Origin: a virus
Virus record (IMG/VR): IMGVR_UViG_3300024518_003729
Span: 1 to 36,298 of that record
Length of the DNA stretch: 36,298 nucleotides
Direction: 5' to 3' (one strand)
This document shows, piece after piece, positions 24,720 through 30,509 of the stretch; position 1 is the stretch's first letter, and each line of letters opens with the position of its first letter. Below the pieces are notes generated by a model. That model made no database searches. It saw nothing but the letters and a program-made list of their open reading frames with translations, and was not told the DNA's origin. A program made the position numbers and the translations under genes.

Positions 24720-25027
24720 ACCTCGAAACAGTCATAGCGCTAGTCGGGGCGATTGTGTTGCCAGCCGGTGCTATGATCTGGCGGTTGTCCGCTCAATTAA
24801 CGCGGTTACGAACTGAGCAAACCCAGACAAAGGATCCGGAGCAATGGGAAACGCTGGCGAAAGACATAAGGGCTCTAAAAGCTATCGCGGAAGATACCCA
24901 AGAGACCCTAGAACGTCTGAGAAAAAGACAGCTAGAAGACCTGGAATCAGCGATAGCCGATATGGGAAAAAGCGTAACCGAATTGACGAAGATCATAAGC
25001 TCGCTAGCCCTGAAAGTTGTTCGGTAG
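24716..25027 (+). CDS. membrane-anchored coiled-coil protein, candidate inner spanin
   Basis: 103 residues: one N-terminal transmembrane helix (VIALVGAIVLPAGAMIW, about 5-21), then a long charged coiled coil (RLRTEQTQTKDPEQW to KVVR). This topology fits an inner-membrane spanin or an XhlA-like lysis accessory; sequence alone does not decide. The preceding genes supply a possible lipoprotein partner. A nested frame at 24844-25101 exists but lacks a lipobox and was not accepted as Rz1. Confidence 0.6.
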   Translation: MNLETVIALVGAIVLPAGAMIWRLSAQLTRLRTEQTQTKDPEQWETLAKDIRALKAIAEDTQETLERLRKRQLEDLESAIADMGKSVTELTKIISSLALKVVR

Positions 25028-25176
25028 CCGCGCGCAAGGTTACCAGCGATCTGCAAAAGGCTTGCGAGGAAATCCGACTGAGGCTATCCCAGGGCGCTTG
25101 ATACCCCCCTTGTCAAGCCTCCCGTAGCGGTTGGGCCCCCTCCCGTTGCCCTAAATAGGGGGTTTAAGGATCTATT
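25028..25176 (+). promoter_or_regulatory. intergenic region before endolysin with hairpin
   Basis: 149 bases with no accepted gene. A stem CCCCCT (25136-25141) / AGGGGG (25157-25162) with a 15-base loop precedes the endolysin; TTTAAGGA follows and contains the ribosome site. It may tune lysis timing by pausing transcription or masking the ribosome site. No T-run, so not a strong terminator. Confidence 0.35.
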
Positions 25177-25971
25177 ATGAGCACACTCAGGAGGGGCGAC
25201 AAGGGCTCCAAGGTTACATCACTGCAAATCCGCCTTGCCGCGCTTGGGTTCAACATTGCCATTGACGGTGATTACGGACCCCAAACGAGGGGCGCGGTTG
25301 TTAAGCTTCAAGAGTTTCGGTGCGTCGCCCCAACGGACGGGATATTCGGACCCATGACAGCCGCCGAAACCGAGAGGTGCGAGGCTAGGGAGTGGAAAGC
25401 CGGCCAGCCCTGGAAACATGAAACCGGGGTTATGGTATACGGTTGGCGCCATCCAATCGTGGGCCGTATCCCCTCCTTTGGTGGCAAAATCTCGAGCTTC
25501 GGCGGCCCGGATGACAAGGGGGATCGGTTGTATGGGCAAGCCCTGATTAGTGCGAGTAACGTCTCGGACCTTTACCGCCGCTACCCTGAGCTTGTAGGCC
25601 CGGTGTTTCGGCCGGGGCTATCAGACCCGTTGCCACAAATCGACGGTATAGTCTACAGGGGGCCCAAGATCTCCCGTGAGACTAAGCAGGCTGGCATATC
25701 TTGGTGCCTAGACCCCAACGGTCTGTACTGTGCGGCCCGTTGGTCTTATGCACATTGGCCACGCTACCGCGGTAGGCCAGACTCCCGGGCCGTTCGGTTG
25801 CTTGTAGGCCAGGGGGATCGCTTCGGGGTTGGGGTTCCAACCGACTGGGGGCCGGCAAAGCGCACTAAGCGCGACTATGATTTGTCCCCGGGTTGGATGA
25901 AAAAGATCGGCGCTAGGACTGATTCGACCGTATGGGCCCTTTGGGCTGCGAATGATTACCCGATCGGGTAG
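25177..25971 (+). CDS. endolysin: peptidoglycan-binding domain plus double-psi-barrel-like domain
   Basis: 264 residues. Residues 6-65 form a PG_binding_1 domain (LRRGDKGSKVTSLQIRLAALG, IDGDYGPQTRGAVVKLQ, DGIFGPMT). The C-terminal part has a RlpA/expansin-like double-psi beta-barrel pattern: SSFGGPDDKGD (106-116), YCAARWSY (184-191), VGVPTDWGPAKRT (218-230), DLSPGWMKKIGARTDSTV (235-252). The TDWGP ... DLSP ... GARTDS order is characteristic of that fold, which cleaves glycan strands or peptides in other proteins. No classical lysozyme or amidase motif is present. No signal peptide, so a holin is needed. I infer cell-wall hydrolysis at lysis. Confidence 0.72.
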   Translation: MSTLRRGDKGSKVTSLQIRLAALGFNIAIDGDYGPQTRGAVVKLQEFRCVAPTDGIFGPMTAAETERCEAREWKAGQPWKHETGVMVYGWRHPIVGRIPSFGGKISSFGGPDDKGDRLYGQALISASNVSDLYRRYPELVGPVFRPGLSDPLPQIDGIVYRGPKISRETKQAGISWCLDPNGLYCAARWSYAHWPRYRGRPDSRAVRLLVGQGDRFGVGVPTDWGPAKRTKRDYDLSPGWMKKIGARTDSTVWALWAANDYPIG

Positions 25972-25975
25972 TAAA

Positions 25976-26038
25976 ACCCATGGCCCGACTCGAACGGGCT
26001 GGCATCCGGAGCTAGAAGTAGACACGCCGCGCATGGGT
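25976..26038 (-). tRNA. tRNA-like element or tRNA remnant, D-arm missing
   Basis: On the minus strand ACCCATG and CATGGGT form a perfect seven-pair acceptor stem 63 bases end to end. Directly inside the 3' half is a perfect T-arm GCCCG-TTCGAGT-CGGGC whose loop fits TTCRANY. Acceptor and T-stem abut as in real tRNAs. But only 32 bases lie between 5' acceptor and T-arm (about 41 expected); they fold as one hairpin GGCGT/ATGCC with no convincing anticodon arm or D-arm, T8 is absent and no CCA is encoded. I read it as a degenerate tRNA or tRNA mimic, not a decoding tRNA. Confidence 0.35.
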
Positions 26039-26039
26039 T

Positions 26040-26168
26040 CCCCGTCTTCTTTCCGGGGTGTCAGGCCACTTGTGATCAACGGTTGCCAAGCCGATCCTTT
26101 ACCGGACACTTTAAGGCCTTGCGGGCGGCTAAATAGGCCCGGTATAGCTTCCGGGTGTAGCCGCAAGG
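26040..26168. other. hairpin-rich region between convergent lysis genes
   Basis: CCCCG-N9-CGGGG (26040-26058) and a larger structure, CCTTGCGG (26117-26124) pairing with CCGCAAGG (26161-26168) around an inner CCCGG-N8-CCGGG (26138-26155). The region lies between the plus-strand endolysin and the minus-strand transglycosylase fragment, so a two-way transcription barrier is plausible. The minus strand of the second structure also encodes the frameshifted remnant YGHFNGGPRL...YTRKLYRAY, so some symmetry may be coincidental. Confidence 0.35.
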
Positions 26169-26206
26169 GGATAGGCGCGGGCCCCCGTTAAAATGCCCAT
26201 ATCGGG

Positions 26207-26476
26207 CTATCCGACCTCCCCCGCCCGCCGGCCCGGTACGCCCTTGCTCCACGTCTTGTAGTTCGATTCAACTTTAGCGATAGCAAGCAACAAAGCGGGG
26301 TCAAAACCGCTTCGCTTGTATTCTAGGTGTATTGCCTTGCCTAGCTGTTTAGCTACGGTCCGGCGGTACTTGCCGCGCAGGAATACGGCCCGGTTTTGTA
26401 TGGCCGCCTGGACCTTTGGCGCGGTATAGGTGCATTGATTGGGGAGCACAGAAATCAGACTAAGTGCTAGCAGCAT
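26207..26476 (-). pseudogene. lytic transglycosylase (SLT-type) fragment with lipoprotein-like signal
   Basis: 89 residues from ATG 26476 (GAGGG upstream, 17-base overlap with the repressor gene). It has a hydrophobic signal LLALSLISVLPNQC and then the beginning of the SLT fold, FDPALLLAIAKVESNYKTWSKG, with the catalytic Glu in VESN. The frame ends after GRRAGEVG, before the GLMQ and later motifs. Another frame of the same strand goes on as IARYGHFNGGPRL and YTRKLYRAYLAARKAL, like the end of an SLT domain. I infer an internal deletion plus frameshift. A short functional form cannot be excluded. Confidence 0.5.
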
Positions 26477-26645
26477 GGGAACCCTCGAATAATCGTTGGA
26501 GCACAGCCGATACCATGGCGGGATCTTTGCTGCAAAAAACAAGGCGAATCAGCATAGAGACTGAAACCCCCGCCTTAATGGCGGCCGCTTGCAGTTCGGT
26601 TTTCTCATCTTCGGTAACTCGGATTGTGATGCTTACGTCTCGCAT
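26460..26645 (-). CDS. ribbon-helix-helix (CopG/Arc-like) repressor
   Basis: 61 residues from ATG 26645, chosen for GGAGG nine bases upstream. It shows the RHH pattern: strand VSITIRVTEDEKTEL, helix TELQAAAIKAGVS, helix SVSMLIRLVFCS. RHH dimers put a two-strand ribbon in the major groove of short palindromes and often repress their own gene. It lies next to back-to-back promoters containing two perfect inverted repeats. The GVSVSxL turn matches the N-terminus of the replication initiator (GVSVSFLAGM), suggesting related DNA recognition. I infer control of the early operon and its own promoter. Confidence 0.8.
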   Translation of the reverse strand: MRDVSITIRVTEDEKTELQAAAIKAGVSVSMLIRLVFCSKDPAMVSAVLQRLFEGSHAAST

Positions 26646-26665
26646 AGTCAAAACCTCCAATGCGC

Positions 26666-26694
26666 AATGTACTAACAATGTCTAACAATGTCAA
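26666..26694 (-). promoter_or_regulatory. sigma70-type promoter of the RHH repressor operon
   Basis: Minus strand TTGACA (26694-26689), 17-base spacer, TACATT (26671-26666). The spacer contains most of two exact 10-bp tandem copies of CTAACAATGT (26672-26691), one helical turn apart. The -35 is one arm of the inverted repeat 26689-26709. Confidence 0.65.
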
Positions 26695-26709
26695 TACATT
26701 GTATTGACA
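26689..26709. promoter_or_regulatory. 21-bp inverted repeat holding both -35 boxes
   Basis: Two perfect 10-base arms, TGTCAATACA and TGTATTGACA, around a single T. The left arm contains the minus-strand -35 and the right arm the plus-strand -35, so one bound dimer or tetramer would shut both promoters. The stretch ACAATGTCAATACA (26685-26698) matches the origin motif in 13 of 14 positions. Confidence 0.75.
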
Positions 26710-26732
26710 CGGTTAGCTAACCGTGTTAATTT
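26704..26732 (+). promoter_or_regulatory. early operon promoter with 20-bp palindromic operator in its spacer
   Basis: TTGACA (26704-26709), 17-base spacer, TAATTT (26727-26732). The perfect 20-bp palindrome ACACGGTTAGCTAACCGTGT (26707-26726) starts within the -35 and fills the spacer, an ideal repressor position. Transcription should begin near 26739 and read the plus-strand early genes from 26781. Confidence 0.7.
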
Positions 26733-26780
26733 GACACGTCCGATAGGGGAACAATCTACCAACAGAAAAGGAGCCAAAGA

Positions 26781-27374
26781 GTGAAAGTAAAAAAGGCAAT
26801 TTCGGTGAAAAGGGGGCGCTACCCGTTGGTTTGGACGCCGTACCACGGGGAGTGGGTTTGTTATATTAGGCACCTAGCTAAATGTATTGGATGCAATACA
26901 AAAACTCTTGTGGAAAAGGCCAAGGAATTACCGAGTTTGACTAGAGCAATCCCGCATCCGCACTTGGACGATATCAAAAAACTACTCGCGATTGACATTG
27001 GCATTTATCCGTCTGTCGTGAACTTTTGCACGCTCGGTTTTCTAAAGAAACTCTCGGACGGTTGGGTCAGTGAGGCTCACAATGAAAACGCAGAAGAAAC
27101 CTACAAGCTAAGCCGCAAGGCGATCAAGCTACAAGGGCCCCTAGAACAACCCAAGCCGAGGGTTGCGCCGAAACCCAAACCGGAACCCAAGCAACTAGAA
27201 CTTTCGTCCGCGAGTGAGCTTGATGCTCCCGTTTCTCTTGTTTTGAGTAAATACGGATTCCTGAAAAGGGTTGCTAGAATGGAGGCCGCACTAATCGCAA
27301 TGGCAAGGGAGTTAGGAACACAAAAGATTGTGGATTACCTGGAATACAGAATCGACGATCTGGGGGCGCTGTAA
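26781..27374 (+). CDS. first early-operon protein, unknown function
   Basis: 197 residues from GTG 26781, with AAAGGAG eight bases upstream. The N-terminal half (GRYPLVWTPYHGEWVCYIRHLAKCIGCNTKTLVEKAKELP) looks like a small folded domain with an HTH-like helix pair; then a Pro/Lys-rich linker (PKPRVAPKPKPEPKQ, about 122-137) and a helical C-terminus (GFLKRVARMEAALIAMAREL). This domain-linker-domain form is common in early DNA-binding or host-takeover proteins. No family recognised. Expressed directly from the operator-controlled promoter, so it is likely the first product of the early phase. Confidence 0.65.
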   Translation: MKVKKAISVKRGRYPLVWTPYHGEWVCYIRHLAKCIGCNTKTLVEKAKELPSLTRAIPHPHLDDIKKLLAIDIGIYPSVVNFCTLGFLKKLSDGWVSEAHNENAEETYKLSRKAIKLQGPLEQPKPRVAPKPKPEPKQLELSSASELDAPVSLVLSKYGFLKRVARMEAALIAMARELGTQKIVDYLEYRIDDLGAL

Positions 27375-27550
27375 TGGCAAAAGGCAAAAGGCGATCAATG
27401 TTCGACAGGAAAAAGACAAGGTGCGACAAGTGCGCCGCTATAAGCTACGGGAGCAACCCGGGGAGTAAGCATCGCAAGTGCCCAAATGGGCAGAAGCAAC
27501 CGCTAAGCGGAATAGTCAAGGGGCGCGGAATATGGCACCCCGCGGGATAA
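27374..27550 (+). CDS. small zinc-knuckle protein
   Basis: 58 residues; starts by TAATG overlap with the previous stop. The sequence is very basic at the N-terminus (MAKGKRRSMFDRKKTR) and has CDKC (17-20) and HRKC (33-36), a CxxC-x12-HxxC arrangement suited to one zinc. Its end overlaps the nuclease gene by 19 bases. It may bind nucleic acid; no family recognised. Confidence 0.6.
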   Translation: MAKGKRRSMFDRKKTRCDKCAAISYGSNPGSKHRKCPNGQKQPLSGIVKGRGIWHPAG

Positions 27551-28404
27551 TCACCAATTCTTCGAGTACCTGTTTCAGGGATTGCCCGAGGAAGTACCTC
27601 TATAGGTATGAGAGGGGGCTAAAGCCAGTCAATAGAAGGGAATCCCCGGCGCTGCTAGTAGGTACGGCGGTGCATAGCGCACTTGACATATTGCACACCT
27701 ATGAAGGCGCGTTTCCGGTTGCTCTAATGCGAGAGGATTACGGGCTGACTGATAACGACCTTGTCATTGTCAGTGCTATGCTCACGTCTTATGGCCAACG
27801 TATGGAGATACCCAAAGGGGTATGCGAAACCGAGTTCAACGAGTATCTAATTAACCCGGTTACCGGCCGCACAAGCCGATCGTTCCGGTACTGTGGAAAG
27901 GTCGACATGATATCCGGTTCGGACCTTTGGGAGCACAAAACCGCCTCGCAAATTACCGGTAGCTACCTTGATAAACTTTGGACTGATAGCCAAATCATCG
28001 GCTACGTTTGGGCAATGCGTGGTAAGCAGCATATTGGGCGGGTTGTCTACAACGTGCTACAGAAGCCACGGCTAAGGCGCAAGGATACCGAAGCGATCGA
28101 AACCTACGCTAAGCGCGTAGCGAAGTGGTACCTTGAAAAGAACCGCTTTCACCGGGAGCGGATCATAGTCGGGGGTCAAATGGTTGCAACCTGGCAATAT
28201 GACCTATGGGCCGTTACTCAGGAAATACTAAGGGCTCGCAAGGTCGGCTTTAGGCGCAATACGGCCCGATGTTTTGACTGGGGCCGCGCTTGCGCATACT
28301 TGCCGGTTTGCCAAGCGGTCAACCCAGAAATGGTACTTGAGATCGAATACGAGGAAACCGAAAGACACCCGGAATTATCCGAGGAAACCAAACGGGAGAA
28401 ATGA
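27532..28404 (+). CDS. PD-(D/E)XK exonuclease of the RecB/Cas4 type
   Basis: 290 residues from ATG 27532; the longer GTG start is less likely because homologues start near ITNSS. Catalytic motifs are visible: KVDMI (Asp125), LWEHKT (Glu134, Lys136) and QIIGY (Gln154). One early Cys (STCFRDC, 14/18) and three late Cys (247, 254, 260 in CFDWGRACAYLPVC) fit the iron-sulphur cluster of Cas4/AddB-like nucleases. It probably makes 3' single strands for phage recombination together with the Sak4 and DUF669 proteins downstream. Confidence 0.82.
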   Translation: MAPRGIITNSSSTCFRDCPRKYLYRYERGLKPVNRRESPALLVGTAVHSALDILHTYEGAFPVALMREDYGLTDNDLVIVSAMLTSYGQRMEIPKGVCETEFNEYLINPVTGRTSRSFRYCGKVDMISGSDLWEHKTASQITGSYLDKLWTDSQIIGYVWAMRGKQHIGRVVYNVLQKPRLRRKDTEAIETYAKRVAKWYLEKNRFHRERIIVGGQMVATWQYDLWAVTQEILRARKVGFRRNTARCFDWGRACAYLPVCQAVNPEMVLEIEYEETERHPELSEETKREK

Positions 28405-28405
28405 A

Positions 28406-28687
28406 ATGAATGACGAACTAATCGGCAAATGGGTGATTGTTACCACCGAGTACAAGGGGGTTTATTTCGGCAAGTTGGATAAATTCGCAAACCGTCAATG
28501 CGTTCTTTCGGATGCGCGCATGGCTATCTACTGGGGTACAACCCATGGCGTTGATCAACTTGCCAATACTGGGCCGACCGAGAAAAGCCGTCTTGGGGCC
28601 TTGGCTAAGAGGGTTTGGGTTTGTGGAATAACCTCTGTTTCGGTATGTACTCGCTCAGCCGCGAAAGCCTGGAAAGATGCGAGGTAA
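28406..28687 (+). CDS. DUF6948-like protein
   Basis: 93 residues from ATG 28406, next to the ribosome leader AACGGGAGAAATG. The pattern KWVIVTTEYKGVYFGKLDKF, VLSDARMAIYWGTTHGVDQLANTG, a VWVCGITSVSVCT turn and final KAWKDAR is that of a phage family (DUF6948) common in early regions, function unknown. Its stop overlaps a possible leader peptide start at 28687. Confidence 0.7.
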   Translation: MNDELIGKWVIVTTEYKGVYFGKLDKFANRQCVLSDARMAIYWGTTHGVDQLANTGPTEKSRLGALAKRVWVCGITSVSVCTRSAAKAWKDAR

Positions 28688-28764
28688 TGCGAGGTTTTCC
28701 CCTTGCGCTCTTATTAGTCTGGGTACTTGTCGCAGCGGAACAATGCGCCATGCGTCCAAACTAG
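28687..28764 (+). CDS. possible 25-residue hydrophobic peptide
   Basis: A TAATG-coupled frame encoding MRGFPLALLLVWVLVAAEQC and five more residues, a signal- or membrane-like helix. GAGG is too close to be ideal. It fills the space between the DUF6948 gene and the best start of the repeat protein. Could be a real micro-protein or only a coupling frame. Confidence 0.35.
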   Translation: MRGFPLALLLVWVLVAAEQCAMRPN

Positions 28765-29090
28765 GGTTAACGGGGATTCACCCGCACGAGCTACCGCGAA
28801 CAATTGGCGCGGATGATGTAGAGCACGCTCTAAAGGCCATGGGCAGCGATGGCTATGGTTATGGCGATGGCTATGGCTATGGCAATGGCTATGGCTATGG
28901 CGATGGCTATGGCGATGGCTATGGTTATGGCTATGGCTATGGCTATGGCAATGGCTATGGCTATGGCGATGGCAATGGCTATGGCGATGGCTATGGCGAT
29001 GGCGATGGCTATGGTTATGGCTATGGCTATGGCTATGGCAATGGCTATGGCTATGGCGATGGCAATGGCTATGGCGATGGCAATGGCTAA
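28743..29090 (+). CDS. Gly-Tyr-Asp/Asn low-complexity repeat protein
   Basis: 115 residues from ATG 28743 (an in-frame ATG at 28677 is possible but its extra residues look random). About 35 non-repetitive residues (HASKLGLTGIHPHELPRTIG, then ADDVEHALKAMG) lead into 80 residues of alternating Gly with Tyr, Asp or Asn. Similar GYGYGDG tails are known in some phage proteins. The frame choice is supported by the stop right at the tract end and by the non-repetitive N-terminus. Function unknown; tyrosine/glycine tracts can phase-separate or bind nucleic acids. Confidence 0.6.
   Translation: MRHASKLGLTGIHPHELPRTIGADDVEHALKAMGSDGYGYGDGYGYGNGYGYGDGYGDGYGYGYGYGYGNGYGYGDGNGYGDGYGDGDGYGYGYGYGYGNGYGYGDGNGYGDGNG
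28848..29087 (+). repeat. 40-unit hexanucleotide minisatellite (KATGGY-type) with 90-bp higher order
   Basis: 240 bases made only of six-base units of the form (G/T/A)AT-GG(C/T). The variants GATGGC, TATGGC, TATGGT and AATGGC are ordered so that 28921-28990 is repeated exactly at 29011-29080, a 90-base period. It stays a multiple of three, so length changes keep the frame open. This indicates growth by slippage and block duplication. Confidence 0.92.
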
Positions 29091-29104
29091 ACCGGAGAAA
29101 TAAG

Positions 29105-29296
29105 ATGTATCAACCAGATTGGGAGAAGTGCGGGGCTTGCGGCGGATGTGGCCAAGTAGTTACCAAAGATGACGGGGGGCTAGATCCCTGGTTTGCGTGG
29201 GCCGACTTGCCGCCCGGTTCTAATATTGCTGTTATGGTTGGGCTCGTAAGCCCATCCCCTTGCCCAAACGGGTGCCCAATAGACCCCACCTGCTAA
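29105..29296 (+). CDS. small Cys-rich zinc protein
   Basis: 63 residues, preceded by the leader ACCGGAGAAATAAG. It carries CGACGGCG at residues 9-16, of the DnaJ-like CxxCxGxG kind, and a C-terminal CPNGCPIDPTC. Likely binds one or two zinc ions. Unknown function. Its stop is followed by the same kind of leader that starts the Sak4 gene. Confidence 0.6.
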   Translation: MYQPDWEKCGACGGCGQVVTKDDGGLDPWFAWADLPPGSNIAVMVGLVSPSPCPNGCPIDPTC

Positions 29297-29305
29297 CCGG
29301 GAGAA

Positions 29306-30022
29306 ATGATGCTACCGACAGAAAAGACCAAACCGACAGACAACCCGCTAGCGTACTCTACGCTTATCTATGGACCCACCAAAGTGGGCAAAACCACCTT
29401 TGCCGCACAAGCCGACAACGCGATCTTCCTCGCTACCGAGCCAGGGCTAAACGCATTGGAGGTTTATCAGATACCCTGCCCAGACTGGCCTACCATGCTA
29501 AAGGCTTGCGGGGAATTGGCCACCAAAGATCACAAGTTTTCTACCGTGGTAATTGACACGGTAGATAACGCCTATCAGTTCTGTATGGAGCACACTTGTA
29601 AGCAAATGGGAATAGCGCACCCGAGTGACGCGGCATACGGAAAGGGCTACAGCGCCGTCAATAATGAGTTCAAGCGCGTTTTGCTCAAGTTGTCGCACTT
29701 GCCGATCGGGCTAATCCTGATTAGCCATTCCCAAGAAAAGAACATAGAGACGAAAACGGGGAGCTATTCCAAAATCACTACCACGCTACCCGAATCGGCC
29801 CGAAAGGTCGTTATCGGCCTTATGGACTTGGTACTCCTTGCCGAGGTAACCGCGGACAAAGACAACCCGCAGCGGATACTCAAAACCAAACCGTCCGTTG
29901 CCTACGATGCGGGGGATCGCACCGGCCGCCTCCCCGATACCTTGCCCCTTGATTATGCGGCGTTCTACGCGGCGTTCACCCAAGCTCTAAAACCCCAAAC
30001 GAAAGGAAGAAAAACCAAATGA
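29306..30022 (+). CDS. Sak4-type RecA-like ATPase
   Basis: 238 residues. Walker A is GPTKVGKTTFA (about 24-34) and Walker B the strand STVVIDTVDNA (about 78-88); LILISHSQEKN (about 143-153) is the sensor strand typical of the AAA_24/Sak4 group. These proteins anneal or pair single strands in phage recombination with an SSB-like partner, which here is the next gene (ATGA overlap). Leader AACCGGGAGAAATG. Confidence 0.85.
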   Translation: MMLPTEKTKPTDNPLAYSTLIYGPTKVGKTTFAAQADNAIFLATEPGLNALEVYQIPCPDWPTMLKACGELATKDHKFSTVVIDTVDNAYQFCMEHTCKQMGIAHPSDAAYGKGYSAVNNEFKRVLLKLSHLPIGLILISHSQEKNIETKTGSYSKITTTLPESARKVVIGLMDLVLLAEVTADKDNPQRILKTKPSVAYDAGDRTGRLPDTLPLDYAAFYAAFTQALKPQTKGRKTK

Positions 30023-30474
30023 CCTATAATTATGATGACGCTCTAGCGGGAGCCGAACTACCAGAGAACAGCGGCGGAAAGGTCCCACCTGGCGATTATC
30101 AAGCGGTTATCACCCGGGCCGTAATCCGAGACCAAGAGGAAACTTTTGACGAACATCCCCAGCTGTCCCTATATTGCCAGATAGTCGAAGGGGCGCACAA
30201 AGGGCGTATGCTGTTTGTCAACAATAGTTTCAACCCCGAGCACATCCGATGGCTCAAGTTGACCTTGACTCGGCTAGGCCTTGACCCGCTCCCGTCCGCT
30301 TCGGATATCCTTGAGGGGGATGCCCGGGAGGGTATGTTGATGCGGGTTGTTGCCCTAACCGTAGCCGTCAACAAGAAAAAACCACAGTATACCAATACCT
30401 ATTTGAACCGTCTTCTAAGCGCGGAATTCGAGGGGGATTTACCCGGTTCCGATGATAAGGAGATCCCCTTCTAA
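30019..30474 (+). CDS. DUF669-family ssDNA-binding protein
   Basis: 151 residues. The DUF669 pattern is clear: PPGDYQAVITRAVIRD, SLYCQIVEGAHKGRMLFVNNSFN, WLKLTLTRLGLD, and NTYLNRLL at the end, then an acidic tail ending DDKEIPF, as in SSB proteins. It is an OB-fold protein that partners with Sak-type recombinases. Position after Sak4 agrees. Confidence 0.82.
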   Translation: MTYNYDDALAGAELPENSGGKVPPGDYQAVITRAVIRDQEETFDEHPQLSLYCQIVEGAHKGRMLFVNNSFNPEHIRWLKLTLTRLGLDPLPSASDILEGDAREGMLMRVVALTVAVNKKKPQYTNTYLNRLLSAEFEGDLPGSDDKEIPF

Positions 30475-30509
30475 GTGATTCCAACCCTTGCGGCTGGGCT
30501 GTCTACGCA

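Noticed and set aside
24844-25101. Nested plus-strand frame that could be an Rz1-like outer spanin
   Set aside because: No lipobox or signal, no good ribosome site; composition is that of an out-of-frame reading of the coiled-coil gene.
25976-26038. Functional decoding tRNA
   Set aside because: Acceptor and T-arm are perfect, but there is no D-arm, no acceptable anticodon arm and the length is 63; kept only as a tRNA-like element.
26691-26873. Minus-strand frame across the operator region
   Set aside because: It overlaps both promoters and the first early gene in antisense; no ribosome site.
27661-27720. TTGACA inside the nuclease gene as a promoter
   Set aside because: No -10 at proper spacing and position is inside a coding region of an operon; likely chance.
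28848-29087. Possible CRISPR-like array
   Set aside because: Units are contiguous hexamers without spacers; no cas genes. The Cas4-like nuclease belongs to phage recombination.
28849-29103. Met-Ala repeat protein in another frame of the hexanucleotide tract
   Set aside because: It has no non-repetitive part and no ribosome site; the Gly-Tyr frame has a normal N-terminal region.
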